Assembly (NCBI GenBank): GCA_009787945.1
Contig: WQSI01000003.1
Location: 1-34,541 of the forward strand
Origin: Defluviitaleaceae bacterium
Lineage (GTDB): Bacteria > Bacillota > Clostridia > Lachnospirales > WRAX01
Reading direction: 5' to 3'
Length of the DNA: 34,541 nt
Within the stretch, counting starts at the first letter, position 1. Every line of letters begins with the position of its first letter. Below are positions 7,164 to 15,592 of this stretch, in pieces. The position numbers and the translations under genes were made by a program. The notes beneath the pieces are model-generated. The model did no database searches. It had not been told where the DNA came from and saw only the letters and a list, made by a program, of their open reading frames with translations.

Positions 7164-7194
7164 TCAGGCAATTAAAAGTGCAGGAGGACACAAA

Positions 7195-7755
7195 ATGAAT
7201 GAGGTATTGAAAGCTATCGAAACCCGTTTTTCAAACCGAGGTTTTAAAGGGGATAAAATTGATGAGGACAAGATGAAAGCAATTGCGAAGGCGGCTTTGC
7301 ACGCGCCCTCTGCCATTAACCGACAGCCTTGGAGGTTGATTGTTATAAATGACAAGGATATTGTTTCAAAGCTTGATGATTCTGCGTTGGTTCACATTAA
7401 ATCCTTGAAAGACCAGAGCTTTTACAACCGTATCATGGAAAGGGGAGGTAAGGTTTTTTATGATGCCCCAGCCCTATATTTGATACTAAAGGAGAAGGGC
7501 TGGAGATGGTCGGAAATGGATGCAGGGATAATGACCCAAAATATAACCCTTGCCGCTCACTCTCTTGGGCTGGATTCTGTTATTGTTGCCACGGCAGACT
7601 TTGCCTTTCAAGGGGAAGATTCGGAGGAGATAAAGAAGCTCATAAAATGGTCAGAGCCTGAGAAATGGGAGTTTGCCATGGGCGTTCTGGTTGGAGAAGG
7701 AACGAATAAGAAAGACCCACATGAAATTGACTGGGAAAAAGTGGTATTTGTTTAA
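7195..7755 (+). CDS. Nitroreductase family flavoprotein
   Basis: A 186-residue FMN-dependent oxidoreductase of the nitroreductase superfamily. Seen: the N-terminal RFSNRGFKGDKI (a variant of the usual R-R-S-x-R-x-F/Y motif), HAPSAINRQPWR with the conserved serine and asparagine of the flavin pocket, and AGIMTQNITLAAHSLGLDSV in the middle. The C-terminus GVLVGEG is the usual end of the fold. The frame is open upstream to 6982, but AGGAGG lies just before the ATG at 7195 and the promoter is at 7135-7163, so the shorter start is right. The substrate is unknown. It stands alone, facing the coiled-coil protein gene. Confidence 0.88.
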   Translation: MNEVLKAIETRFSNRGFKGDKIDEDKMKAIAKAALHAPSAINRQPWRLIVINDKDIVSKLDDSALVHIKSLKDQSFYNRIMERGGKVFYDAPALYLILKEKGWRWSEMDAGIMTQNITLAAHSLGLDSVIVATADFAFQGEDSEEIKKLIKWSEPEKWEFAMGVLVGEGTNKKDPHEIDWEKVVFV

Positions 7756-7762
7756 CGTGAAA

Positions 7763-7786
7763 GGGGCGACCAATGGTCGCCCCTAC
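7763..7786. repeat. REP-like palindrome with GTAG head
   Basis: GGGGCGAC and GTCGCCCC form an 8-base stem around a 5-base centre; read on the minus strand the unit starts GTAG followed by the GC-rich hairpin. GTAG-headed hairpins are the hallmark of REP sequences moved by RAYT transposases, and a RAYT remnant with a second such unit lies 2 kb away. With the following T run it can also act as a terminator for the nitroreductase gene. Confidence 0.6.
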
Positions 7787-7795
7787 CATTTTTTA

Positions 7796-9082
7796 TTAAA
7801 CCGCCGTTTCTTCGGGCAAAAACAGCTCTTCATCTGTAAGCATTGCCGTTGTGCCAAATTTCTCATCGGTTTCGATAAGTTTGCCTGCTTTGGCAACATA
7901 TTCATCCACCATTTCTGTGATGACCAAAGCATCCTTGCCAGGGCTTGATTTCATAGATGTCAAAACATCCCAAATTTGCGCGCTTCTGGTGTCCAGGCGT
8001 TTAAGGCTACTCTCAATCAACGCCTTTTCTTTGGTTAAGTCGCTGTGGAAGGTTAGCTTGTCATCAATGTTGAGGGTTGAGGCAAATTTCTCGATGCTAC
8101 TGTAATTCCTGTCCATGCCTTTGTCTTTAAGGAAAAAGTCAATTGCCCCTTCTGTTTGTGACATAATGTCCCGCAGGCTGTCCAGCCTTTTTGTCAAGAA
8201 TTTGTAATTGTTATAGTCCTCCAAATTGTTTTCTAACATTTGGGAATTGCGCACCTTATACTTGCGGTATTTGTAATTCAAGTAGTTAGTGAAATGGGCA
8301 TAGTTAGCAATCTTTTTGTTAAGCAAGGTGATTGCCCTGCTTTGTTTTTTAGCGTTCATCCGCAGTTCATACCGTAATTTTTGCCGCAGGCTGTATAAAA
8401 GCCCTGCGATAACAATAATGAAAACAAGCATCCCCGCCAAAATCAAAATTGTGTTGATTTGATGGACTGCATATAAAAACACAAGAACAAGGCAAGCCGC
8501 CGCAAAAAACAGCACTGTTGCAATGGCGAGTTTGTATAAAAAATCCCCTGCGTTGGTTAGGCGTTCTCTGGCATGTTCAAGCACCATTTTTTCGCCTTCC
8601 AGATAGCCAATGTCCTTTTTAAACATCCGCTGCCGTTCCTCAGCAAACTTAATTTCTGGCACAGAATTTTGGGCATCCTCCTGCAATTTGCCTAAATCGC
8701 TTAAACCTGCGTCAAAATCTGTCACCTGGTATTTTAGGGCGTTGGACTCTCGCGACATATTCATGTATCTATCCAGCAAATCCTTTAAATCCTCAACATC
8801 TTCTTTTGACAGCCTGCCATAGGCGGCAACGCCCTCCATTCGCTCTTCCACATCCCTAAGGCGGTTGATAAGGACAATGCGGTCAGACACAATGTTCAAC
8901 GCCTCATCACACAACATAGCGGCATTTACAATGTTTTCCCGCCTGCCCTCTTGCTCCACAAATTTTGAGAAACTGCTGGGCTTTTCGTCACCACTTTCCC
9001 TTCGCTTCACTGGATACAATTTGTTAATAAAGTCTAAAAAGCGATTAAACACGCCAACTTTCTGCTTTTTCTCCCTAAACAT
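7796..9082 (-). CDS. Coiled-coil membrane protein of unknown function, 428 aa
   Basis: No family recognised. Seen: a cytoplasmic-looking N-terminal part of about 200 residues rich in E, K, D and R with heptad-like spacing, two adjacent membrane helices (about 205-225 and 232-252, joined by a short HQINT turn), then a long charged C-terminal region, again probably coiled coil, ending in an acidic tail. There is no signal peptide. Its ATG at 9082 overlaps the end of dcd by 8 bases, and AAGGA lies 8 bases upstream inside dcd, so the two are translationally coupled. The pairing with a nucleotide enzyme gives no clear function. Its stop faces the nitroreductase gene across the REP-like hairpin. 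Confidence 0.75.
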   Translation of the reverse strand: MFREKKQKVGVFNRFLDFINKLYPVKRRESGDEKPSSFSKFVEQEGRRENIVNAAMLCDEALNIVSDRIVLINRLRDVEERMEGVAAYGRLSKEDVEDLKDLLDRYMNMSRESNALKYQVTDFDAGLSDLGKLQEDAQNSVPEIKFAEERQRMFKKDIGYLEGEKMVLEHARERLTNAGDFLYKLAIATVLFFAAACLVLVFLYAVHQINTILILAGMLVFIIVIAGLLYSLRQKLRYELRMNAKKQSRAITLLNKKIANYAHFTNYLNYKYRKYKVRNSQMLENNLEDYNNYKFLTKRLDSLRDIMSQTEGAIDFFLKDKGMDRNYSSIEKFASTLNIDDKLTFHSDLTKEKALIESSLKRLDTRSAQIWDVLTSMKSSPGKDALVITEMVDEYVAKAGKLIETDEKFGTTAMLTDEELFLPEETAV

Positions 9083-9611
9083 ATTTCACATCCTTATAAA
9101 TTTGGCTGGCTTGAACGCCGCTGTTTTTTTGATATTTGCCCTTATATGGTTCGTAATTACCTTCAATTTTATGATAATAAATCTGGCAAATCCGCTCTTT
9201 CGGGTAAATCTTAACGGGGTGAAGGGTGTGGATTTCTAATGTCCAATATCCTGAAAAGCCCACATCTCCAAAGCCTGCCGTCACATGGATGGACACTCCT
9301 AAACGCCCGATAGAGCTTCGCCCTTCAAGCATTGGCACATAGCCGTGGGTTTCGGTATATTCCAAGGTGCTGCCCAGATAAAGCTGCCCGGGTTGTAAAA
9401 CAAACCCATCTTCTGGGATGATAATTTCCTTTGTGGGGGTTTGGGTGTGCATGTCCAAAAACTCCCCCTCCTTTAGGTCATAAACCTGCAAAATGTTGTT
9501 AAGGCGCAAGTCGTAACTATTAGGACCAACCCGCTCGCCATCAAATGGCGTTATAATAATCTCCTTGCCCATTTCAGCAAGCCTTTTAATTTCTAAACCA
9601 GATAAAATCAT
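9075..9611 (-). CDS. dcd: dCTP deaminase
   Basis: Deaminates dCTP to dUTP (or to dUMP in the bifunctional type) for thymidylate supply. Seen: MILSGLEIKRL start, GPNSYDLRL, LEGRSSIGRLGV, and HVTAGFGDVGFSGYWTLEI containing the catalytic glutamate, then IYPKERICQIYYHK and the KYQ near the end. The 178 residues are normal length. The subtype, mono- or bifunctional, cannot be settled by eye. AGGGGGAA precedes the ATG. Its start overlaps the final TGA of the RAYT remnant (ATGA), and it probably drives the coiled-coil protein gene downstream. Confidence 0.93.
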   Translation of the reverse strand: MILSGLEIKRLAEMGKEIIITPFDGERVGPNSYDLRLNNILQVYDLKEGEFLDMHTQTPTKEIIIPEDGFVLQPGQLYLGSTLEYTETHGYVPMLEGRSSIGRLGVSIHVTAGFGDVGFSGYWTLEIHTLHPVKIYPKERICQIYYHKIEGNYEPYKGKYQKNSGVQASQIYKDVKYV

Positions 9612-9963
9612 GGCGTTCCCCCTAAATTATATTTATCTTTGCCCCAAAGTTCGGGGTTGTTGGTGATGGTTATTAACATATGAACATGGTTCGGCATGAC
9701 AATATAGCAATCCAAATCCACATGGTTGTGTATTTTTGGGATGTTTTTGATGGCTTCATCAACAATTTACCATGTGGTGATAGGTACATACGGTGGCGGC
9801 TAATACCCGCCCCTACGCGGGATGGTGGGTTTTCTTCATGTTCGTTTACGATTTCCCCAAAAATATGGGCTTTGCCCTTTGTACAAATGGTGACAAAATA
9901 ACAACCTGCCTGACCATAATCATAATGCTTTAACCTAATGCCCTTCCGCCTTAACTTGCTCAT
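9608..9963 (-). pseudogene. REP-associated tyrosine transposase (RAYT) remnant
   Basis: The first frame reads RRKGIRLKHYDYGQAG then YFVTICTKGKAHIFGEIV, the start typical of Y1 REP-associated transposases. A REP-like hairpin has been inserted after residue about 45, and a one-base deletion in an A run near 9770 then shifts the frame. In the second frame the protein continues with DEAIKNIPKIHNHVDLD, YIVMPNHVHM (the HUH metal motif, HVH) and LITITNN, and stops at TGA 9608-9610, overlapping the dcd ATG. The part that should carry the catalytic tyrosine is gone. Its ATG overlaps the TGA of uvrA. It cannot move now. Confidence 0.85.
9793..9816. repeat. Second REP-like unit, inside the RAYT remnant
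   Basis: GGCGG (9795-9799) pairs with CCGCC (9807-9811) around CTAATAC; read on the minus strand the unit begins GTAGGGGCGG, sharing the GTAGGGGCG head with the unit at 7763-7786. Confidence 0.55.
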
Positions 9964-12900
9964 TTTGCCTTATGGGCTGTGATTATGGTGTGGCTACCTG
10001 CGTTTATGGTTATAACACAACCATCACCTGTAACATACCAATTCTTACCTTTCTTTTCAATGTTGGTCGCTGTAGCAATTTGCTCTCTACACCATTGTAC
10101 CACATCCACCCCACCCAAGTCTAGGTTTTTTCGCACCCGTTCTGAGCCAAGTTCTGTTGTTTGAAGTTTATCCAGGGGGATTTCGGGCTTTTGCGGCTCA
10201 TGCACAGGGGCTTCCCCTAAAATTCTACCAAGATATTTCCCTGTATATGAAATTTCTGTTGCCGCTACCTGCTCTGGCGTGCCTTGGGCGATGACCATAC
10301 CGCCGCCGCCGCCGCCTTCAGGCCCCATGTCAATAATATGGTCAGCGGTTTTGATAACGTCCAAATTATGCTCAATAACTATAACAGAGTTGCCCCCTTC
10401 AGCAAGCTGCTGTAAAATGTCCACAAGCTTATGAACATCCGCCATGTGCAGCCCTGTTGTTGGCTCGTCCAGCACATAAATCGTCCGCCCTGTTGACCTT
10501 TTGCTAAGCTCCGTAGCAAGCTTAACCCGCTGGGCTTCCCCTCCAGATAATGTTGTAGAGGACTGCCCAAGCTTCACATAACCCAGCCCAACATCCATAA
10601 GAGTCTGGACTTTATCCCGCAACCGCGGCAAATTTTCAAAAAAACTGTGGGCTTGCTCCACTGTCATATCAAGAACATCAGCGATTGTTGCCCCCTTATA
10701 TTTCACCTCTAAAGTTTCGCGGTTGTATCTCTTGCCGTGGCAAACCTCGCAAGGTACAAAAATATCAGGCAAAAAGTGCATTTCGATTTTGATGATGCCA
10801 TCTCCCGAACAGGCTTCGCAACGGCCGCCCTTCACATTAAACGAGAAACGCCCTTTTTGGTAGCCCCGCACCTTAGCCTCTGGCACATTGGCGAAAATAT
10901 CCCGCACAAGGTCGAAAAGCCCTGTGTATGTGGCTGGGTTTGAGCGAGGTGTGCGCCCAATGGGGCTTTGGTCTATGTTGATAATTTTGTCAAGATGCTC
11001 CTGCCCTGTTAAATCTTCATGTTTGCCTGGTTTGCCCTTGGCACGGTTTAAATCCCGCGCAAGCCGCTTGTAAAGCACTTGATTAATCAAAGAGCTTTTG
11101 CCAGAGCCGCTAACCCCAGTAATTGCAACAAAGAGCCCCAAGGGAATGTCCACATCAATATTCTTCAAATTGTTTTCTTGCGCCCCAATAATGCGTAGTT
11201 GCTTTTCGGTGACTTGTCTGCGCTCCTTAGGCACTTCAATTGCCATGCGCCCGCTCATATAAGCCCCTGTCACGCTGTTTTCATCATTTAATATGCCGTC
11301 AATGGTGCCAGAATAGACCACCTCACCGCCATGGCAGCCAGCCCCTGGCCCAATGTCCACAATATGGTCAGCTTCCCGCATGGTGTCCTCGTCATGTTCC
11401 ACCACAATCAGGGTGTTGCCTAGGTCGCGAAGGTGCTTTAAGGTCTTTAGCAGCTTGTCATTATCCCGCTGGTGAAGCCCGATAGAAGGCTCGTCCAAAA
11501 TATAAACAACACCAACAAGCCCAGAACCAATCTGGGTAGCAAGACGAATCCGCTGGGCCTCCCCTCCAGACAGGGTTGCCGCCGCCCGCGCCAAAGTAAG
11601 ATAGTCCAGCCCTACATCCACCAAAAAGCCTGCCCGCGCCTTAATCTCCTTTAGGATAAGCTCGGCAATCTGCGCTTGTTGGGGGGTCAAGGTCAGCTCG
11701 CGGAAAAACTGGGTCAGCTCCCCAACGGGCATGGTGGTAATGTCGGTAATGTTTACCCCGCCAACTGTCACTGCCAAAATCTCCTCCCGCAGACGTTTCC
11801 CGTGACAGGCAGGACATTCGATATTAGTGATAAACGCCTCATATGACTGCCTTGCGTAGTCGCTTGTGGTTTCCTTATACCGCCGCGCTAGATTATTAAC
11901 CAGCCCTTCCCACTGATGCATAAAAATCCGCGGGTTGCCCCTTGTGTCTGTATATTCAATGGGAAAAGCCTCATCCCCGCCATATAAAATAATCCTGCGG
12001 GTTTCAATAGGTATTTTTTTAAAAGGCACAAGCAGGCTGAAGTTGTAATGCTTAGCAAGATGAAGGATGAAATTCCCTCCCCAAGTGCCTGCATTCCCCG
12101 CTTGGTTGTACCCTGGGGCAACGATAGCCCCCGCCTGTATGGAAATATCAGGGTTTGGCACGATAAGCTCGGGGTCAAATTCCATTTTAAAACCAAGACC
12201 TGCACACTCTCCACAAGCCCCTTGAGGATTGTTAAAAGAGAACATTCGCGGCTCGATACTAGCAAGGGAAATGCCATGGTCAGGGCAGGCGAAGTTTTGA
12301 GAGAAACTCAAATCCTTCTCACCTCCCACATCCACCAGCAAAAGACCGTCAGTCAAAGCCATCACAGTTTCAACAGACTGGGACAGACGGGCTTCAATGC
12401 CCTTCTTCACCACAATGCGGTCAACCACAACCTCGATATTATGCCGCTTGTTTTTCTCAAGCTTTATAGGCTCGTCAAGCTCCATCACAGTGCCATTAAC
12501 GCGCACGCGGGCATAACCCTCCCGCTTTGCATCCTCAAGCACCTTCTGATGCTCCCCCTTGCGGTCACGTACCACAGGGGCAAGAAGCTGTATTCTCGAC
12601 CCTTCCTCAAGCTCCAATATCTTATCCACAATTTGGTCAACGGTCTGCCGCACAATCTCCTTACCGCATTTTGGGCAATGTGGCACACCCACCCGAGCAT
12701 AAAGCAAGCGCAGATAATCATAAATCTCCGTCACCGTTCCCACTGTGGAGCGAGGGTTCTGGTTCGTGCTTTTCTGGTCAATAGAAATGGCAGGTGACAG
12801 TCCCTCAATACTGTCCACATCAGGCTTTTCCATCTGCCCCAAAAACTGGCGGGCATAGCTGGACAAGCTCTCCATATACCGCCGCTGCCCCTCTGCATAC

Positions 12901-13040
12901 AGGGTTTCAAAAGCCAAACTGCTCTTCCCCGACCCCGAAACCCCCGTAAACACCACCATAGCATCCCGCGGTATCTCCAAGTCAATATTCTTTAAGTTGT
13001 TTTCCCTCGCACCCTTAATTATAATCTTGTTTTTTGACAT
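9960..13040 (-). CDS. uvrA: Excinuclease ABC subunit A with extra C-terminal DUF3781-like domain
   Basis: Damage-recognition ATPase of nucleotide excision repair, acting as a dimer that loads UvrB. Seen: two ABC ATPase halves with Walker A motifs GVSGSGKSS (near residues 33 and 640), signature motifs [12 protein letters not shown] and [16 protein letters not shown] and CEACSGDG...CEVC zinc sites, and YILDEPS/YVLDEPT Walker B motifs. The usual protein ends near residue 940 (GKYLGRIL); here about 70 residues follow a linker (956-1026) with [31 protein letters not shown] and [18 protein letters not shown] recognise these from memory as DUF3781, normally a small stand-alone protein. It is the last gene of the uvrB-restriction-uvrA operon, 17 bases after the HNH gene. 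Confidence 0.96.
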   Translation of the reverse strand: MSKNKIIIKGARENNLKNIDLEIPRDAMVVFTGVSGSGKSSLAFETLYAEGQRRYMESLSSYARQFLGQMEKPDVDSIEGLSPAISIDQKSTNQNPRSTVGTVTEIYDYLRLLYARVGVPHCPKCGKEIVRQTVDQIVDKILELEEGSRIQLLAPVVRDRKGEHQKVLEDAKREGYARVRVNGTVMELDEPIKLEKNKRHNIEVVVDRIVVKKGIEARLSQSVETVMALTDGLLLVDVGGEKDLSFSQNFACPDHGISLASIEPRMFSFNNPQGACGECAGLGFKMEFDPELIVPNPDISIQAGAIVAPGYNQAGNAGTWGGNFILHLAKHYNFSLLVPFKKIPIETRRIILYGGDEAFPIEYTDTRGNPRIFMHQWEGLVNNLARRYKETTSDYARQSYEAFITNIECPACHGKRLREEILAVTVGGVNITDITTMPVGELTQFFRELTLTPQQAQIAELILKEIKARAGFLVDVGLDYLTLARAAATLSGGEAQRIRLATQIGSGLVGVVYILDEPSIGLHQRDNDKLLKTLKHLRDLGNTLIVVEHDEDTMREADHIVDIGPGAGCHGGEVVYSGTIDGILNDENSVTGAYMSGRMAIEVPKERRQVTEKQLRIIGAQENNLKNIDVDIPLGLFVAITGVSGSGKSSLINQVLYKRLARDLNRAKGKPGKHEDLTGQEHLDKIINIDQSPIGRTPRSNPATYTGLFDLVRDIFANVPEAKVRGYQKGRFSFNVKGGRCEACSGDGIIKIEMHFLPDIFVPCEVCHGKRYNRETLEVKYKGATIADVLDMTVEQAHSFFENLPRLRDKVQTLMDVGLGYVKLGQSSTTLSGGEAQRVKLATELSKRSTGRTIYVLDEPTTGLHMADVHKLVDILQQLAEGGNSVIVIEHNLDVIKTADHIIDMGPEGGGGGGMVIAQGTPEQVAATEISYTGKYLGRILGEAPVHEPQKPEIPLDKLQTTELGSERVRKNLDLGGVDVVQWCREQIATATNIEKKGKNWYVTGDGCVITINAGSHTIITAHKAK

Positions 13041-13057
13041 TTTGCCCTCACTTTATC

Positions 13058-13648
13058 TCATCTTTTCCAGACTATGTGTCCATTAACTCCCAATCTTTCG
13101 TATTCTTTCAGTACATTTTCAGCTAAAACCATCACGTCGTTGTCACCGAAATTTTTACCGTATTCGTAAAGCCTAATAAACATCTTTTTGCCTGTTTCGG
13201 TCTGACCTAAATTTTTCTTCCTAAAATTATGAGTGCTGCATAAAACCTGCCCATTCTCAATAACGGCTTTGCCGCCCTTGTCTTTTGGTTTTATGTGGTC
13301 GATGTGCAGTTCCTCGCCATCTTCCCTACCTTTGCCACAGATAACACACTTATAACCATCGCGCTTTAAAATATACTGTTTCTGTTTTGTGGTAAAATCC
13401 TCCAAATCCGTTCTGGTTGTTGCAAGTTCTGGGTCATAACGATACACGCCTTTTGCAACTTTAATCAAAAATCCCTCTTGATGCAACTTTCTAATCCCTC
13501 TGTCAGGGTCACGAAAAACTGTACCAACTCTAGCTTGCCATTGTGAAGTCAACCAGTCCACCGCTTCCGCATGAGGTATGTCGCGATTGGGATTTTGCAT
13601 GTAAAATTCTCTTATTAAGCCAGACTGAGTAATTTTAGTTGTTTCCAC
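13058..13648 (-). CDS. HNH endonuclease of the restriction-modification module
   Basis: A 196-residue protein with an N-terminal winged-helix-like part (residues 10-72) and a C-terminal HNH nuclease domain. Seen: C101-x2-C104, H115-I-D117-H118, N132, C137-x2-H140-N141, the complete set for a zinc-stabilised HNH site. Many short HNH proteins next to a cytosine methyltransferase are the cognate type II restriction enzyme, so that is the likely role. The start is GTG at 13648, with AGGGGG 8 bases upstream; it overlaps the methyltransferase by 34 bases, which links their synthesis. The recognition site cannot be read from the sequence. Confidence 0.85.
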   Translation of the reverse strand: METTKITQSGLIREFYMQNPNRDIPHAEAVDWLTSQWQARVGTVFRDPDRGIRKLHQEGFLIKVAKGVYRYDPELATTRTDLEDFTTKQKQYILKRDGYKCVICGKGREDGEELHIDHIKPKDKGGKAVIENGQVLCSTHNFRKKNLGQTETGKKMFIRLYEYGKNFGDNDVMVLAENVLKEYERLGVNGHIVWKR

Positions 13649-14595
13649 GCTAAATCCCCCTCATCAAAATCTCTGGAATTATTTTTTCCGCCCGTAACCA
13701 AAAACTCTTTTAATTGACAAGCTATATCAGCGATTACAGGAACGGCCACACTGTTACCCATTTGCCTATACATTTGCGTCCGCGAAACCGGGATTATAAA
13801 AGACTGGGGAAAGCCCATTATTGCCTTGCATTCCCCCTCTGTCAACAATCGTATTTTATCTCCATCTTTAACAAATGTGCCTGTTAGCCTTTGTATTTTA
13901 TGGTAAGTTGAAACTAATGTTTTAACGGGGGTATCAGTGGTTTCATCCACAATCTCTGGTCTGCCGTCGTCTTTCTTAAAAAGATATTTATTAACAATAT
14001 GCTCTGACATATCGTATCCCTGTGCGTTTTTCTCGATATGCCTTCCAATGCTTTGTTGCACTGGCTTAGGCTTTATATAGTCAAATGCTTTGCCGTATTT
14101 TTTATACACGCCAACAAAATACACACGTTTTCTGTTTTGGGGAACGCCATAATCAACAGCATTTAAATCAAGGGTTGTGGTATAATACCCAATATTACCC
14201 AATTCCTCCAAAATTGATTCAAAAACCCTTCCGCCCTCAATGGTACGTATGCCCGGCACATTCTCCAAAAGAAATGCATTGGGTTTCTTCCCTTCCAATA
14301 TGCGCAAAATCTCAAAAAACAAGTTGCCTTGGGTTTCATGCCCAAAACCCTGCCTTTTACCAATTGTACTAAAAGGCTGACAAGGAAAGCCCCCTGCCAA
14401 AATATGGTGGTCTGGTATGTCCCCGGCAGAAATTTGAGTTATATCCCCATGAGGAATTTCTCCAAAGTTCGCTTGATAGGTCTGTGCCGCAAACCTATCC
14501 CACTCCGACGAAAAAACACATTCCATACCGCTTTGCTCAAAGCCAAGGCGTATGCCGCCAATGCCCGCAAAAAGGTCTATGAATTTTAAGGTCAT
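13615..14595 (-). CDS. DNA (cytosine-5-)-methyltransferase
   Basis: Methylates cytosine C5 in a specific DNA site, protecting the host from the partner nuclease. Seen: motif I F9-A-G-I-G-G, motif IV GGFPC72QPFS with the catalytic cysteine, motif VI E111-N-V, motif VIII QNRKRVYFVG, a target recognition region between about 190 and 270, and motif X RQMGNSVAVPV. The 326 residues are typical of type II enzymes. AGGAGG lies 6 bases before the ATG. It sits between two nuclease genes, 10 bases after the PD-(D/E)XK gene and overlapping the HNH gene, all in the uvr operon. Confidence 0.96.
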   Translation of the reverse strand: MTLKFIDLFAGIGGIRLGFEQSGMECVFSSEWDRFAAQTYQANFGEIPHGDITQISAGDIPDHHILAGGFPCQPFSTIGKRQGFGHETQGNLFFEILRILEGKKPNAFLLENVPGIRTIEGGRVFESILEELGNIGYYTTTLDLNAVDYGVPQNRKRVYFVGVYKKYGKAFDYIKPKPVQQSIGRHIEKNAQGYDMSEHIVNKYLFKKDDGRPEIVDETTDTPVKTLVSTYHKIQRLTGTFVKDGDKIRLLTEGECKAIMGFPQSFIIPVSRTQMYRQMGNSVAVPVIADIACQLKEFLVTGGKNNSRDFDEGDLAWKQLKLLSLA

Positions 14596-14605
14596 GGCGT
14601 GCCTC

Positions 14606-15583
14606 CTAATACTTTACAGTTTTAGCTAAGTATGTTGCAATTTGTGCTCCACTTTTAACTTCTCTAAAACCACTTTCAATACATTCAAAATAAAGCCTAT
14701 ACCTTCCCTCATATGCCAATAAATTTTCTGTAGGAATCGCACCTGGCTCTACTTCAAAAAAGTAAAGACATCTGGCTTTTTCGTTGCTTAACATTAAATA
14801 AAATCCATCTGTAGTTACACGTTCGAAAAGAATATCAACAGAATATTTACCATGTTGCAATTTATTAGAAAAAGATGTTTCTTTTGGCACTTGCAAACCC
14901 TTAGTATGAGCAATTGAAAAAGCTTCGCTTTTCGATAAACGTTTATGAGTTCTTTGTAGGGTTAATTTAGGTGTGGTCACTTGCATCTTGGCTTCTTGGT
15001 GTAAAATTTGCAAGGCTTGGCTTATTTCTTTTGGAGTAAATCTATCAGCAAAATATTTCCTAAGAAGGTTGTTGACCAATTCTGGCGTGTTTTCTTGCCT
15101 GATAGCTTCCACATTTTTCGCAAAATTCGTCTTACTTTCAACCCATTCCTTAATTTCTACAACTTTAAAATCTTGTTTGCTAAAAAACGACACAAAATCT
15201 TCACCGTCATCACTGGGCTTCGTAAAAGATATTTCTAAATCATTATCAGCATGGTAGATATAAATTTTATCACCAATCAAAATTCCAGTTTCTATTCCTA
15301 AAAGCTTCATGTAACCAAACAGTTGTTGTTTATCTTTTTCTGTAGCTGTTTCTCTGTGGCGTTTAACTTCTACAATAAAATTATTGCCAACAAGCATGTC
15401 AATTCTAACATTTGTGTGCCCTATCGGGACGTTGTGCTGTCTTTTAATTTCTCCCATTAAAATGCTGTATCCGAAAAGCTCTGCAAAAATCTTTTCCCAG
15501 GTGGTTTCTATGGCGTTTTCTTGGGCATCAAGGTTTTCTTTGTATTTGTTTACGATTATTTCCCATTTATCAGCAGTTGTCAT
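14606..15583 (-). CDS. PD-(D/E)XK nuclease, HsdR_N-like, of the restriction-modification module
   Basis: A 325-residue protein. The N-terminal 130 residues resemble the type I restriction enzyme R-subunit N-terminal nuclease domain: E30 in a helix, then R-I-D62-M-L-V, then I-V-E72-V-K74-R, the D...ExK active site, and the QLFGYM helix with Gln. There is no helicase, so it is not a full HsdR. The C-terminal 190 residues are not recognised and may bind DNA. The ATG at 15583 is nine bases after the uvrB stop, and its AGGGGGAG overlaps that stop. It may be the restriction enzyme proper or a second nuclease beside the HNH protein. Confidence 0.8.
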   Translation of the reverse strand: MTTADKWEIIVNKYKENLDAQENAIETTWEKIFAELFGYSILMGEIKRQHNVPIGHTNVRIDMLVGNNFIVEVKRHRETATEKDKQQLFGYMKLLGIETGILIGDKIYIYHADNDLEISFTKPSDDGEDFVSFFSKQDFKVVEIKEWVESKTNFAKNVEAIRQENTPELVNNLLRKYFADRFTPKEISQALQILHQEAKMQVTTPKLTLQRTHKRLSKSEAFSIAHTKGLQVPKETSFSNKLQHGKYSVDILFERVTTDGFYLMLSNEKARCLYFFEVEPGAIPTENLLAYEGRYRLYFECIESGFREVKSGAQIATYLAKTVKY

Positions 15584-15592
15584 GTTCTCCCC

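Noticed and set aside
12048-12797. Long open frame on the plus strand (249 codons)
   Set aside because: Lies wholly opposite conserved uvrA coding sequence; the product has no family resemblance.
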